A stretch of 64,000 bases of DNA from Flaviflagellibacter rhizophilus (GTDB taxonomy: Bacteria > Pseudomonadota > Alphaproteobacteria > Rhizobiales > Methylopilaceae): positions 620,001-684,000 of the forward strand of contig NZ_JAXAFJ010000001.1 of assembly GCF_033898525.1 (NCBI RefSeq), read 5' to 3'. This document shows, in pieces, positions 35,608-43,145 of the stretch; the first letter of the stretch is position 1; each line of letters begins with the position of its first letter. Both the position numbers and the translations under genes were made by a program. Below the pieces are notes generated by a model. That model was not told the origin of the DNA. It did no database searches and saw only the letters and a list, made by a program, of their open reading frames with translations.

Positions 35608-36659
35608 TCCGCCGCCACCCATATGGGAGCGACAGGAGAGCCGGCGTCCGCCAGCAGTCGGCAGGCAGCCTCGACGGACGAAACCATCTCGACACCCTCC
35701 GCCTCGGCCGTCCAGTCGCGCACGAAGCGCGCCACCTTGCCGTTGGCATTGTCGATGACGAATTGCGGGCGGCCGATCAGCAGCGAGAGGATGTGGGCGT
35801 GCAGGCGATCGGTCACGACGGAGCGACCGCTGCCAAGCAAGGCCTTGCCCCGCGACATGCGCGACCGCGCAAGTGCCCCGAAGGCTGCGCACACCGGCTG
35901 CTGGGACGGGAGAACCAACGCGGCGCGGCGTGCGAGCGGAAGGGCCGTGCGGTTCAACAGGCGGGTATCAGGGCCATCGTCCAGCCAGTCCGTGACCAAC
36001 ACGCCCTTCAGTTCGGGATCGACCTGACCCCTCCCCTCGCCGCGCTCGATGTCGGTGCGCAGCAGAAAAACAGCTTGGTGGGTCCAGGCCCCCACGGCTT
36101 GAGGGCCCAGCGCGAAGGCCATGTCCGGGCACAGATGGCTTTCGCACCGGAAGCTCTGGCGCGCGAGGTCCAGGCTCTCCCGGTCACGGACCAGCAGCAC
36201 GAAATTGCCGTGCTGCTCGATCATGCGCTTCGTCGCGGCCATGTTGGCGGGCGACCTGAAATGCATGCTTTGCGGCAGCTGGATCACGCGCCGGTCCGGG
36301 AAGGCCTCCAGAACCAGCCGCCGGAAGTTCTGGAACTTCGGCCAAATGTCGCCGAAATTCCCGCCGCCGCTCAGATAAATCGGCCCGCTCGGGCAGAACC
36401 GCCGAAGCGCCTCGGGATCGAAGCCGTCCCGGGTACAGACATAGGATGGAGTGCAACCTGAAAGGGCATTCAGAGACTTGACGGCGCCGAGCCAGATAAG
36501 ACTGTCGCCGACATTCGGATAGTTGGGGAAGTCGAGAAGTGCATATCCGGCACCCGGATCTGCAAGAGGCGTCACTGTTTCCAGTAGCCTCTGCTGGAGT
36601 GAGCATATAACGTCTGATCTGTGGATCGGCATGTTCATCGTCATCCGGTCGATCATCAT
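35604..36659 (-). CDS. polysaccharide pyruvyltransferase
   Basis: 351-residue member of the polysaccharide pyruvyl transferase family (ExoV/GumL-like). Signature pieces are LLDFPNYPNVGDSLIWLG near residue 42, YLSGGGNFGDIWP (~94) and RVIQLPQSMHF (~122), followed by a DRLHAHILSLLIGRPQFVIDN segment near residue 295. It would transfer pyruvate from phosphoenolpyruvate as a ketal onto a terminal sugar, giving the polymer negative charge. It is the first gene of the minus-strand operon. Several in-frame ATGs (36659, 36656, 36644, 36638, 36632) make the exact start uncertain. Confidence 0.87.
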   Translation of the reverse strand: MMIDRMTMNMPIHRSDVICSLQQRLLETVTPLADPGAGYALLDFPNYPNVGDSLIWLGAVKSLNALSGCTPSYVCTRDGFDPEALRRFCPSGPIYLSGGGNFGDIWPKFQNFRRLVLEAFPDRRVIQLPQSMHFRSPANMAATKRMIEQHGNFVLLVRDRESLDLARQSFRCESHLCPDMAFALGPQAVGAWTHQAVFLLRTDIERGEGRGQVDPELKGVLVTDWLDDGPDTRLLNRTALPLARRAALVLPSQQPVCAAFGALARSRMSRGKALLGSGRSVVTDRLHAHILSLLIGRPQFVIDNANGKVARFVRDWTAEAEGVEMVSSVEAACRLLADAGSPVAPIWVAAE

Positions 36660-36673
36660 ATGGTCAGCAGGTC

Positions 36674-37531
36674 ATGAACATCTCACTGGTCATATGCACT
36701 CGGAACCGAGCCGCATCTATCGGCAAGTGTCTCGACCGTGTAGGCGAGTTGCACTCTACCACAGATTGCAATGTGGTGGTGGTAGATAATGGCTCCAGCG
36801 ACGAAACGCCGGCCGTCATCGCCGCTTTCGCGGACCGCGCGCCGTTCCCGGTGATCTATGTCCGGGAAGAGCGTCCTGGGCTCAGCACGGCCCGCAATGC
36901 CGGGGTGCGCGCCAGCAGCGGCCGCATCGTCGCCTTCACCGATGACGACTGCTATCCGGATCCCGATCTGCTCGACGCGGTGCGGCGCCTGTTCCGGGAG
37001 GATGGGCTGGGCTACGCCACCGGGCGTGTTCGCCTCTTCGATCCCGACGACTTCCCCGTCACCATCAACGAATCCTGCACCCCGGTGCTCTTCCCGCCGG
37101 GCTGCTACATCGCGCCCGGCGCGGTGAAGGGCGCCAACATGGTGTTCACGCGCGAGGCGCTGGAGCGGATCGGTGGTTTCGACGAGGATTTCGGAAGCGG
37201 GTCCTACTTCCCGGCGGAAGACTGCGACGCCGCGGCGCGGGCCAGTCTCGCGGGCTATGCCGGCAGGTATGCGCCCGAACTCGTGGTCTGGCATCATCAT
37301 GGCCGCAAGGCCGCGGATGTGGAGAAGCTTCACCGCGCCTATGATTACGGGCGCGGCGCCTATCACATGAAAATGCTGGTGAAGGGCCGGGGAGTTGGGC
37401 CAAGGCTGCGGGGATGGAGGGGGCTTCCAAGGCGCGTCTTGGATCGCCCCGCGAGCCTGTACTGGGAGATTGCGGGTGCCGCAGGCTATCTAAGGGTCGC
37501 TCGCCGCAGGAACGGCCCAGGAAATAATTGA
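36674..37531 (+). CDS. glycosyltransferase family 2
   Basis: 285-residue GT-A enzyme. Nucleotide-sugar binding is in SLVICTRNRAASIGKCLD and VVDNGSSDET, the metal-binding DXD-like motif in AFTDDDCYPD (about residue 96), and the catalytic-base region in FDEDFGSGSYFPAEDCD. It is divergent from the pyruvyltransferase gene with only 14 bases between the start codons, so promoters must lie inside the neighbouring 5' ends or the true starts are internal. It probably adds a sugar to the same polysaccharide. Confidence 0.87.
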   Translation: MNISLVICTRNRAASIGKCLDRVGELHSTTDCNVVVVDNGSSDETPAVIAAFADRAPFPVIYVREERPGLSTARNAGVRASSGRIVAFTDDDCYPDPDLLDAVRRLFREDGLGYATGRVRLFDPDDFPVTINESCTPVLFPPGCYIAPGAVKGANMVFTREALERIGGFDEDFGSGSYFPAEDCDAAARASLAGYAGRYAPELVVWHHHGRKAADVEKLHRAYDYGRGAYHMKMLVKGRGVGPRLRGWRGLPRRVLDRPASLYWEIAGAAGYLRVARRRNGPGNN

Positions 37532-37630
37532 GGATGAGAACGGGTTTGATGTCGGCACAATAGGGACAGGATTGTACGCCACCATTCGTGAAAACTTGCT
37601 TTCTCTGCGAAGCTCCCATGCTTAACAAGA

Positions 37631-37660
37631 GAACCGGCCTGAGAAGATCTCGGCCGGTTC
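37631..37660. terminator. bidirectional hairpin between GT2 and the RTX-repeat gene
   Basis: GAACCGGCC (37631-37639) pairs perfectly with GGCCGGTTC (37652-37660). On the minus strand TCTTGTT follows, on the plus strand GTTAACTT. It sits between convergent genes and suits a shared terminator. Confidence 0.65.
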
Positions 37661-37690
37661 GTTAACTTGTTCTCATGGCAAGCCGCGATA

Positions 37691-38203
37691 TCAGGCGGCT
37701 TGAAGATCCAACGCGCCGGTGTTTTCGAGATACTGGAGGAACTGGTCTTCCTGCCAGCTCGTGTTCTTCAGCGCATCAATAAGATATACGCTTTGCGTAA
37801 AAATCTGGCCTTTGTCTTCCCACTGAAGAGTCAGCATCACGTCGAAGGCCTTGGCATCATTGTGCAGGTCGATCCCGCGGACGTTCTGGGGCCCGTCCAG
37901 AGTGGCTTCGTAGCCGACGATCTTGACGCCGTTCTGGAACTTGAGGAGGTCGCCGCCGCCGCCTGTCTCGAACTTGAAGTCATCGATATAATCGACATCA
38001 CCATCGTTGGCGTTCTTGCCGAACTCGAAGGTGTCCTTGCCGAGGCCACCGAAAAGGACGTCATCGCCTTGACCGCCGATGAGGAGATCATTGCCGTTCG
38101 AGCCGATCAGATGATCGTCGCCCTGCTTGGCGTCCAGCTTCGTGTCCTCACCAGCTTTGCCCCAGATTTCCTCGCCCGCAGGCGTTCCATTGACGAGTGC
38201 CAT
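37691..38203 (-). CDS. small RTX-repeat calcium-binding protein
   Basis: 170-residue acidic protein without a Sec signal. Residues ~28-65 hold four RTX-like nonapeptides (KQGDDHLIG, SNGNDLLIG, QGDDVLFGG, LGKDTFEFG), the Ca2+-binding beta-roll found in proteins exported by type I secretion. The rest has no known catalytic domain, and the C-terminus ends ALDLQAA, plausible as a type I signal. GGAGGGG lies before the ATG. Next to an exopolysaccharide locus it may bind or tether the polymer, but no exporter gene is present. Much smaller than usual RTX toxins, lipases or adhesins. Confidence 0.7.
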   Translation of the reverse strand: MALVNGTPAGEEIWGKAGEDTKLDAKQGDDHLIGSNGNDLLIGGQGDDVLFGGLGKDTFEFGKNANDGDVDYIDDFKFETGGGGDLLKFQNGVKIVGYEATLDGPQNVRGIDLHNDAKAFDVMLTLQWEDKGQIFTQSVYLIDALKNTSWQEDQFLQYLENTGALDLQAA

Positions 38204-38456
38204 TTCAATCCCCTCCTCGGCTGGCTCGGATGAGCTCTCAGCCGCCGGAGGTTAAGCAAACCTTAAGATTTTATGCAACTTTTATTTGAGTGCAAGGTTG
38301 TACTAACAACTTTGGGTATACACCGGGAAGTCTCTGGGCGCGCGCTGCAAGACCTGTGTTCCGTCGCCTTCAATCATGCAGCGACCGTGCATACGGTTCA
38401 CCTCGATCGCTGCGGCCCACATTGACCTTCATATTTCTTTCCGGTTATATTCGGAT
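38204..38456. promoter_or_regulatory. AT-rich divergent control region (RTX protein / ArsR)
   Basis: A 253-base gap, AT-rich compared with its surroundings. It contains TTAAG-N5-CTTAA (38252-38266) and an imperfect palindrome AAGGTTGT-ACTA-ACAACTTT (38294-38313), a possible repressor site. No coding sequence is evident. Confidence 0.4.
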
Positions 38457-38798
38457 ATGGAATATAGCCGCCTGGATATAAAATTCGCCGCCCTCGCCGA
38501 TCCCACCCGGCGCGCCATCCTTGCGCGGCTGGCGCGGGGGGAGGCCAGCGTACAGGAATTGTGCGAGCCTTTCGCACTCAGCCAACCGGCCATTTCCAAG
38601 CACCTGAAGGTGCTGGAACACGCGGGGCTGATCGAAGCCGGCCAGTCCGCTCAGAGGCGGCCGCGCCGGTTGAAGATCGAGGCGCTGGACGATGTCGCCG
38701 AGTGGATGAACGCGGTTCACGACCACTGGGCGGAGAGCTTCGACCGGCTCGACGCCTTTCTCAAGAGCAACACCGACAAGGGGACGGAGACGCCATGA
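38457..38798 (+). CDS. ArsR-family transcriptional regulator
   Basis: 113-residue winged-helix regulator starting at ATG 38457 (MEYSRLD). The LADPTRRAILARLARGEASV segment and the recognition helix FALSQPAISKHLKVLEHAG are the SmtB/ArsR fold. No metal-binding CxC motif is present, so it belongs to the group paired with SRPBCC proteins. It overlaps the next gene by ATGA; such pairs are common and normally autoregulated. Confidence 0.88.
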   Translation: MEYSRLDIKFAALADPTRRAILARLARGEASVQELCEPFALSQPAISKHLKVLEHAGLIEAGQSAQRRPRRLKIEALDDVAEWMNAVHDHWAESFDRLDAFLKSNTDKGTETP

Positions 38799-39316
38799 CC
38801 GACGCAGTGGACACCGGGAACGAAGCCATCTTCCGCATCAGCCGCGTCTTCGCCGCACCCCGGCAGCGGGTGTGGGACGCCTTCACCAAACAGGATCAGC
38901 TGGCGCAATGGTCCGGCCCCAAGGGCGTGACCTGCCGCTTCCACACCTTCGACATGCGGCCCGGCGGCTTCAACCATTACAGCATGCAGGGAGAGGGCTT
39001 CCCGCCGAGCTACGGCAAGTCGGTCTACCCCGAGGTGGAGGAGCCGTCCCGCCTCGTCTGGGTGAATTCGTTCGCGGACGAGAACGGCAATGTGGCCCGC
39101 GCGCCCTTCGCCGACACCTGGCCGCTGGAGATGCTGACCACCGTGACCTTCGAGGAGCGCGGCGAGAGCACGCTGCTGTCGCTGGAATGGGTGCCGCTGA
39201 ACCCAACCGAAGAGGAACGCGCCACCTTCATCGCCGGAATGAGCGGCATGACGGCTGGCTGGAACGGCAGCTTCGAGGGGCTGGACGCCTTCCTCGCGGG
39301 CGGGCAGCCGGCTTAA
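38795..39316 (+). CDS. SRPBCC (AHSA1/START-like) domain protein
   Basis: 173-residue ligand-binding fold protein (helix-grip). Start at ATG 38795, overlapping the ArsR stop. The opening FRISRVFAAPRQRVWDAFTKQDQLAQW and the closing NGSFEGLDAFLAG are typical of AHSA1 proteins. It probably binds a small hydrophobic ligand; its exact function is unknown. Its TAA overlaps the TAA of the convergent TetR gene as a shared TTAA. Confidence 0.87.
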   Translation: MTDAVDTGNEAIFRISRVFAAPRQRVWDAFTKQDQLAQWSGPKGVTCRFHTFDMRPGGFNHYSMQGEGFPPSYGKSVYPEVEEPSRLVWVNSFADENGNVARAPFADTWPLEMLTTVTFEERGESTLLSLEWVPLNPTEEERATFIAGMSGMTAGWNGSFEGLDAFLAGGQPA

Positions 39317-39966
39317 GCGTCGCCGCCGCCCTTCGCGCCGCAATCCCAAAGGGCCATCGCAGCGTCGGCGATGGCCTGGAGCTCCGCCTTGCCGGCGCCA
39401 TCGCGGGCCTGCAGGGACATGCCGCCCTGCACCGCCATGACGTATCGGGCCAGCGCATCGGGCGTGATCCCGGCGGGCAATTCCTCCGGGGGCGCTTTCG
39501 TCAGGCGCTCCCGCAGCACCCCGAGGCCCTCGTCGCGCGCGGCGCGCACCTTTGCGCCAAGCTCGGCATTGCCCTCATCGCCGGCGGCCGACAGCGCCAC
39601 CATGCAGCCGGCAGGATCGTCGGCTCCCTTGCCGAGAACGGCCGCGGAATCCGACAGCAGCGCCTCCACCGCACCGCGCGCCGTCTTGGCCGACGCGAAG
39701 CCGGACCAGATCTTCGGCGCGTGCTGGCAGGCGTAGTGCTGCAGGGCCTCCGCATAGAGTGCGTCCTTGGAGCCGAAGGCGGCGTAGAGGCTGGTCGAGC
39801 CGATGCCGATGGCTTCCGTGAGATCTGAAATCGAGGTGGCCGAATAGCCCTTTCGCCAGAACACGCGCATCGCGATCCCCAGCGCGCTGTCGCGGTCGAA
39901 CGCGCGCGGTCGGCCACGGCAGGGTGCCGTTGATGCTTGTTCAGAGGGGGAAGAAGATTTCGGCAT
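39313..39966 (-). CDS. TetR/AcrR family transcriptional regulator
   Basis: 217-residue regulator. The N-terminal domain contains GYSATSISDLTEAIGIGSTSLYAAF (recognition helix around residues 40-60), followed by a variable ligand-binding domain. It is divergent from the SDR gene, and the 82-base spacer carries a repeated CGATCA...ATAAAT motif. It most likely represses the SDR gene and itself. Confidence 0.88.
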   Translation of the reverse strand: MPKSSSPSEQASTAPCRGRPRAFDRDSALGIAMRVFWRKGYSATSISDLTEAIGIGSTSLYAAFGSKDALYAEALQHYACQHAPKIWSGFASAKTARGAVEALLSDSAAVLGKGADDPAGCMVALSAAGDEGNAELGAKVRAARDEGLGVLRERLTKAPPEELPAGITPDALARYVMAVQGGMSLQARDGAGKAELQAIADAAMALWDCGAKGGGDA

Positions 39967-40038
39967 CGATCATTATATAAATCCGTTGACCGCCCTCGGC
40001 AATGCGCTTACCACTTCTGGAACGATCACTGCATAAAT
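39967..40038. promoter_or_regulatory. TetR/SDR intergenic region with direct repeats
   Basis: CGATCATTATATAAAT (39967-39982) recurs as CGATCACTGCATAAAT (40023-40038). A TTGACC at 39986-39991 may be the -35 of the SDR promoter. The repeats are candidates for the TetR operator. Confidence 0.45.
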
Positions 40039-40048
40039 GGAGCAGGAC

Positions 40049-40789
40049 ATGAGCGATTTGTCAGGTAAGAAGGCGCTGGTCACCGGCGCATCGCGCGGCA
40101 TCGGTGCCGCCATCGCGAGGCATCTGGCGGAGATGGGCGCGGATGTCGCCATCACCTATCAGAACTCGGCGGAGAAGGCGGCGGAGGTGGTGCGCGGCAT
40201 CGAGGCCGGCGGTCGCTGCGGCTTCGCGATCCAGGCGGACAGCGCCGATCCCGCAGCGGTGAAGCGCTCGGTGGAAGAGGCGGTGGCGCAGCTCGGCGGG
40301 CTGGACATCCTCGTCAACAATGCCGGCATTGCGGGCTACGGGCTGGTCGAGGAAATGGCGCTGGCCGACATCGACGCCTTGCTCAACGTCAATGTCCGCT
40401 CCGTGGTGCTGGCCTCGCAGGCGGCGATCCCGCATCTCGGCGAGGGCGGCCGCATCGTCTCCATCGGCTCCTGCCTGGCCGAGCGCGTCGCCATTCCGGG
40501 CGTCACGGTCTATTCCATGACCAAGTCGGCGCTGCTGGCCTTCACGCGCGGCCTAGCCCGCGAACTCGGCCCGCGCGGCATCACGGTGAATCTCGTCCAT
40601 CCCGGCGCGACCGACACCGACATGAACCCCGCCGACGGCGCCAATGCGGACAATCTGCGCGCCATGACCCCGCTCGGCCGCTACGGCACGCCGGACGACG
40701 TGGCCGCCGCCGTCGCGTTTCTCGCGAGCCCGGCTGCGCGCCAGATCACGGGGACGGGGCTTGTGGTGGATGGCGGGATTAATGCGTAG
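40049..40789 (+). CDS. SDR-family oxidoreductase (3-oxoacyl-ACP reductase-like)
   Basis: 246-residue NAD(P)-dependent reductase. ATG 40049 is chosen because GGAG and CAGGA lie just before it; ATG 40037 is alternative. Classical SDR elements: TGASRGIG (cofactor), NNAG, the catalytic Ser in SIGSCLAER, and Tyr-x3-Lys in VYSMTKSA, plus the C-terminal TGTGLVVDGG. Under divergent TetR control it is probably induced by a xenobiotic or an aldehyde/ketone. A decayed partial copy of its 3' end lies 230 bases downstream. Confidence 0.87.
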   Translation: MSDLSGKKALVTGASRGIGAAIARHLAEMGADVAITYQNSAEKAAEVVRGIEAGGRCGFAIQADSADPAAVKRSVEEAVAQLGGLDILVNNAGIAGYGLVEEMALADIDALLNVNVRSVVLASQAAIPHLGEGGRIVSIGSCLAERVAIPGVTVYSMTKSALLAFTRGLARELGPRGITVNLVHPGATDTDMNPADGANADNLRAMTPLGRYGTPDDVAAAVAFLASPAARQITGTGLVVDGGINA

Positions 40790-40818
40790 GGTCTGAGGCA
40801 GATCTGCCTGACAGTGGC

Positions 40819-40890
40819 GTCGTCCTCCGGCTTGACCGGAGGACCAATGAGCCGCCGTGGTGAATCCTCCGGTCAAACCGGAGGATGACG
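40819..40890. repeat. REP-like inverted repeat (CCTCCGG type)
   Basis: Two palindromic arms, TCCTCCGG-CTTGA-CCGGAGGA (40823-40843) and TCCTCCGGTCAAACCGGAGGA (40865-40885), face each other across 20 bases in the gap after the SDR gene. The arms differ at a few positions. This looks like a dispersed intergenic palindrome. Confidence 0.7.
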
Positions 40891-40939
40891 GCACGGAGGG
40901 TAGTTCCTCCCGCCCGCAGAAACGCCGCCTCCCCCGAAC

Positions 40940-41010
40940 CTCATCCTGAGCTTGTCGAAGGATGCTGGAGGACTGTGCCTGGGGCCATCCTTCGACGAGC
41001 TCAGGATGAG
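40940..41010. repeat. dispersed inverted repeat, copy 1
   Basis: Left arm 40940-40964 (CTCATCCTGAGC...GAAGGATG) and right arm 40986-41010 are nearly perfect inverted copies of 25 bases with 21 bases between. Copies with the same arms occur at 46383-46447 and 52510-52578. This is a REP-like family common in alphaproteobacterial intergenic DNA. Confidence 0.85.
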
Positions 41011-41021
41011 GCCGTTTAACG

Positions 41022-41281
41022 AAGTCGGCGCTTCTGGCCCTCACGCGCGGCCTCGCCCGCGAACTTGGCCCAAGCGGCATCACCGTGAACCTCGTCCATC
41101 CCGGCGCGACCGACACCGACATGAACCCGGCGGACGGCGCCAATGCGGACAATTTGCGCGCTAGGACCCGCTCGGCCATTACGGCACGCCGACGACGTGG
41201 CGGCAGCCGTTGCGTTTCTGGCGAGCCCGACCGCCCGGGAGATCACGGGAACGGGACTTGTGGTGGATGGCGGGATTCAAC
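41022..41281 (+). pseudogene. truncated, frameshifted copy of the SDR gene
   Basis: This stretch parallels the 3' third of the SDR gene (40523-40785) from AAGTCGGCGCT to GTGGATGGCGGGATT. It has scattered substitutions, mostly silent in the first part, and at least two one-base losses (near 41161-41166 and at the CGCCGACGAC site near 41188). The 5' two-thirds are missing and the REP-like repeats stand where they should be. It is a relic of a duplicated or formerly tandem SDR gene. Confidence 0.85.
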
Positions 41282-41341
41282 ATGGTGCCTCGGCTCTACG
41301 GCGCAACGAGACGATCTGAAGTTACGGATGCCAACCGATGA

Positions 41342-41833
41342 TCAGAAGTACTCTGCCTTATTTCGCGGAGACCAATCAATCTGCTCAATGCCGAAGTTCA
41401 TTTTCTTGCCGCAACTGTGACAGTCGTAAGTATCTCGGCCTGAGGCATTGTAGCTGAATTGAAGGACCGACCTGATTTTCTTCTCATAACAGGCAGGACA
41501 TATGCGGTGGATAGGCTCACCTTCAGCGGCGTTCGCCCTTAGTTCGTAAGCGAAAGTGGCGCCGCCGTAGTCCTTCAGGAGGTAACGCCTCTTCGTCGCG
41601 TCCCAACCCTCAAGTTGTTCGAGTTTGCTCTGCAGCCCGCGTAACTGATGCATCAGCGTAAACTGATCAGATTGGGCGGAGAGAGCGCTACTTTGTGCAG
41701 CAACAATCACGCTCTGCAAATCTATAACCTTGGACTGGATTGCCGAAGCGTCTCGTAGGTCCATAACTGCCTTGGCCATCTCGGAGGCCGTCTTCAGCGA
41801 ACCAATGGCTCCAGCGATTGCTCCCATGTCCAT
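41342..41833 (-). CDS. hypothetical coiled-coil / zinc-ribbon protein
   Basis: 163 residues. The N-terminal half (residues ~10-78) is helical with heptad-like Leu/Ile/Gln spacing and few charges at the start. The C-terminal half has two CxxC pairs (Cys112/Cys115 and Cys138/Cys141), forming a zinc ribbon. No enzyme motif is visible. Its base composition is clearly more AT-rich than its neighbours, and it sits next to an SDR relic and repeats, suggesting recent transfer. I do not recognise a function; small zinc-ribbon proteins of this kind occur in accessory regions. Confidence 0.7.
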   Translation of the reverse strand: MDMGAIAGAIGSLKTASEMAKAVMDLRDASAIQSKVIDLQSVIVAAQSSALSAQSDQFTLMHQLRGLQSKLEQLEGWDATKRRYLLKDYGGATFAYELRANAAEGEPIHRICPACYEKKIRSVLQFSYNASGRDTYDCHSCGKKMNFGIEQIDWSPRNKAEYF

Positions 41834-41908
41834 TAAGCGCAGCCCTCCCGATGTCTAAGATTAGAGATTTGTCTCAGGCCCTCACTGCCAAGAACTCTCG
41901 TGCCTCCA

Positions 41909-43048
41909 TCACTCCCAGCTCAGCGCGCCGCCGTTCTGGTACTCGATCACCCGGGTCTCGAAGAAGTTCTTCTCCTTCTTGAGGTCCATGGCTTCGCTCA
42001 TCCACGGGAACGGGTTCTCGGCTTCCGGGAATACCGGGGCGAGGCCGATCTGGGCGCAGCGGCGGTTGGCGATGAAGTGCATGTACTGCTCGCACAGAGC
42101 CGCGTTCAGGCCGAGGAAGCCGCGGGGCATGGTGTCCCGGCCATAGGCTGCCTCCAGCTCGGCCGCTTCCTTGATCATGGCGCGCAGCTCTTCCTGGAAG
42201 CTCTTCGTCCAGAGGTGCGGGTTTTCGATCTTGATCTGGTTGATGACGTCGATGCCGAAGTTCAGGTGAATCGACTCGTCGCGCAGGATGTACTGGTATT
42301 GCTCGGCGATGCCGACCATCTTGTTGCGCCGGCCGAGCGAGAGGATCTGCGCGAAGCCCGTGTAGAACCACATGCCCTCGAACACGACGTAGAACGCCAC
42401 GAGGTCCTTCAGGAACTGCTGGTCGTTCTCGGGGGTGCCGGTCGCGAAGTCGGGATCGTCCAGGCCCTGCGTGTGCTTCAGCGCCCAGGCGGCCTTTTCG
42501 GTGATGCTGGGCACTTCGCGGTACATGTTGAACAGCTCGCCCTCGTCGAGGCCGAGGCTTTCCACGATGTACTGGAAGGTGTGGGTGTGCACCGCCTCCT
42601 CGAAGGCCTGGCGCAGCAGGTACTGCCGGCATTCCGGGTTCGTCAGGTGGCGGTAGATGGCCAGCACGATGTTGTTGGCAACGAGCGATTCCGAGGCCGC
42701 GAAGAAGCCGAGATTGCGCTTGATGGCGTGGCGCTCGTCCTCCGACAGGCCGTCGCGCGACTTCCACAGCGCGATGTCGGCCTGCATGGAGACCTCGGTG
42801 GGCATCCAGTGATTGTTGCAGCCGGAGAGGTACTTCTCCCACGCCCATTTGTACTTCAGCGGCAGGAGCTGGTTCACGTCGGCGCGGCAATTGATCATGC
42901 GCTTGTCGTCGACGGAGACGCGGCCGCCCGAGCGGTCGATCTCGCCGAGGCCGGTGGCGTCGCCGGCTTCCGCCTCCGGCTCATGCACGGCGGCATGGGT
43001 CGGCTGCTTGGCGGGGGCGTTGGGCGTGGTGTCGGACCAGTCGAGCAT
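41909..43048 (-). CDS. nrdB: class I ribonucleotide reductase beta subunit, class Ic-like
   Basis: 379-residue R2 subunit starting at ATG 43048 (MLDWSD), with AAGGA eight bases before it. The di-metal ligands are Glu120 (ASESLV), Glu151 and His154 (EEAVHTHTF), Glu224 (VVFEGMWF), and Glu258 and His261 (DESIHLNF). The radical-tyrosine position is Phe158, and all four carboxylates are Glu. Ligand spacings (31, 3, 70, 34, 3) are the same as in Chlamydia trachomatis R2, the Mn(IV)/Fe(III) class Ic enzyme. The C-terminal tail ends ALSWE. It lies downstream of nrdA, 97 bases away. Confidence 0.93.
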   Translation of the reverse strand: MLDWSDTTPNAPAKQPTHAAVHEPEAEAGDATGLGEIDRSGGRVSVDDKRMINCRADVNQLLPLKYKWAWEKYLSGCNNHWMPTEVSMQADIALWKSRDGLSEDERHAIKRNLGFFAASESLVANNIVLAIYRHLTNPECRQYLLRQAFEEAVHTHTFQYIVESLGLDEGELFNMYREVPSITEKAAWALKHTQGLDDPDFATGTPENDQQFLKDLVAFYVVFEGMWFYTGFAQILSLGRRNKMVGIAEQYQYILRDESIHLNFGIDVINQIKIENPHLWTKSFQEELRAMIKEAAELEAAYGRDTMPRGFLGLNAALCEQYMHFIANRRCAQIGLAPVFPEAENPFPWMSEAMDLKKEKNFFETRVIEYQNGGALSWE

Positions 43049-43145
43049 CGTCTTCTTCCTTGGGATCTCCGGGGCCGGGCCGCACGGAGACGTCACTTGA
43101 ACAATCGGGGCGGCGCCGGCTCACCCGGCGCCGCTGGCGAGGGCC

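Noticed and set aside
34831..35892. The full 353-residue frame for the GT25 gene
   Set aside because: The first 95 codons overlap the pyruvyltransferase gene in another frame and are Arg/Gly/Ala-rich; ATG 35607 overlaps the previous stop as ATGA.
40819..41010. CRISPR-like array from the clustered palindromes
   Set aside because: The elements are inverted pairs, not direct repeats with regular spacers, and no cas genes are near.
41342..41833. Toxin-antitoxin or defence component
   Set aside because: Only a single gene with a zinc ribbon and a coiled coil is present; there is no partner gene or catalytic motif to support the idea.
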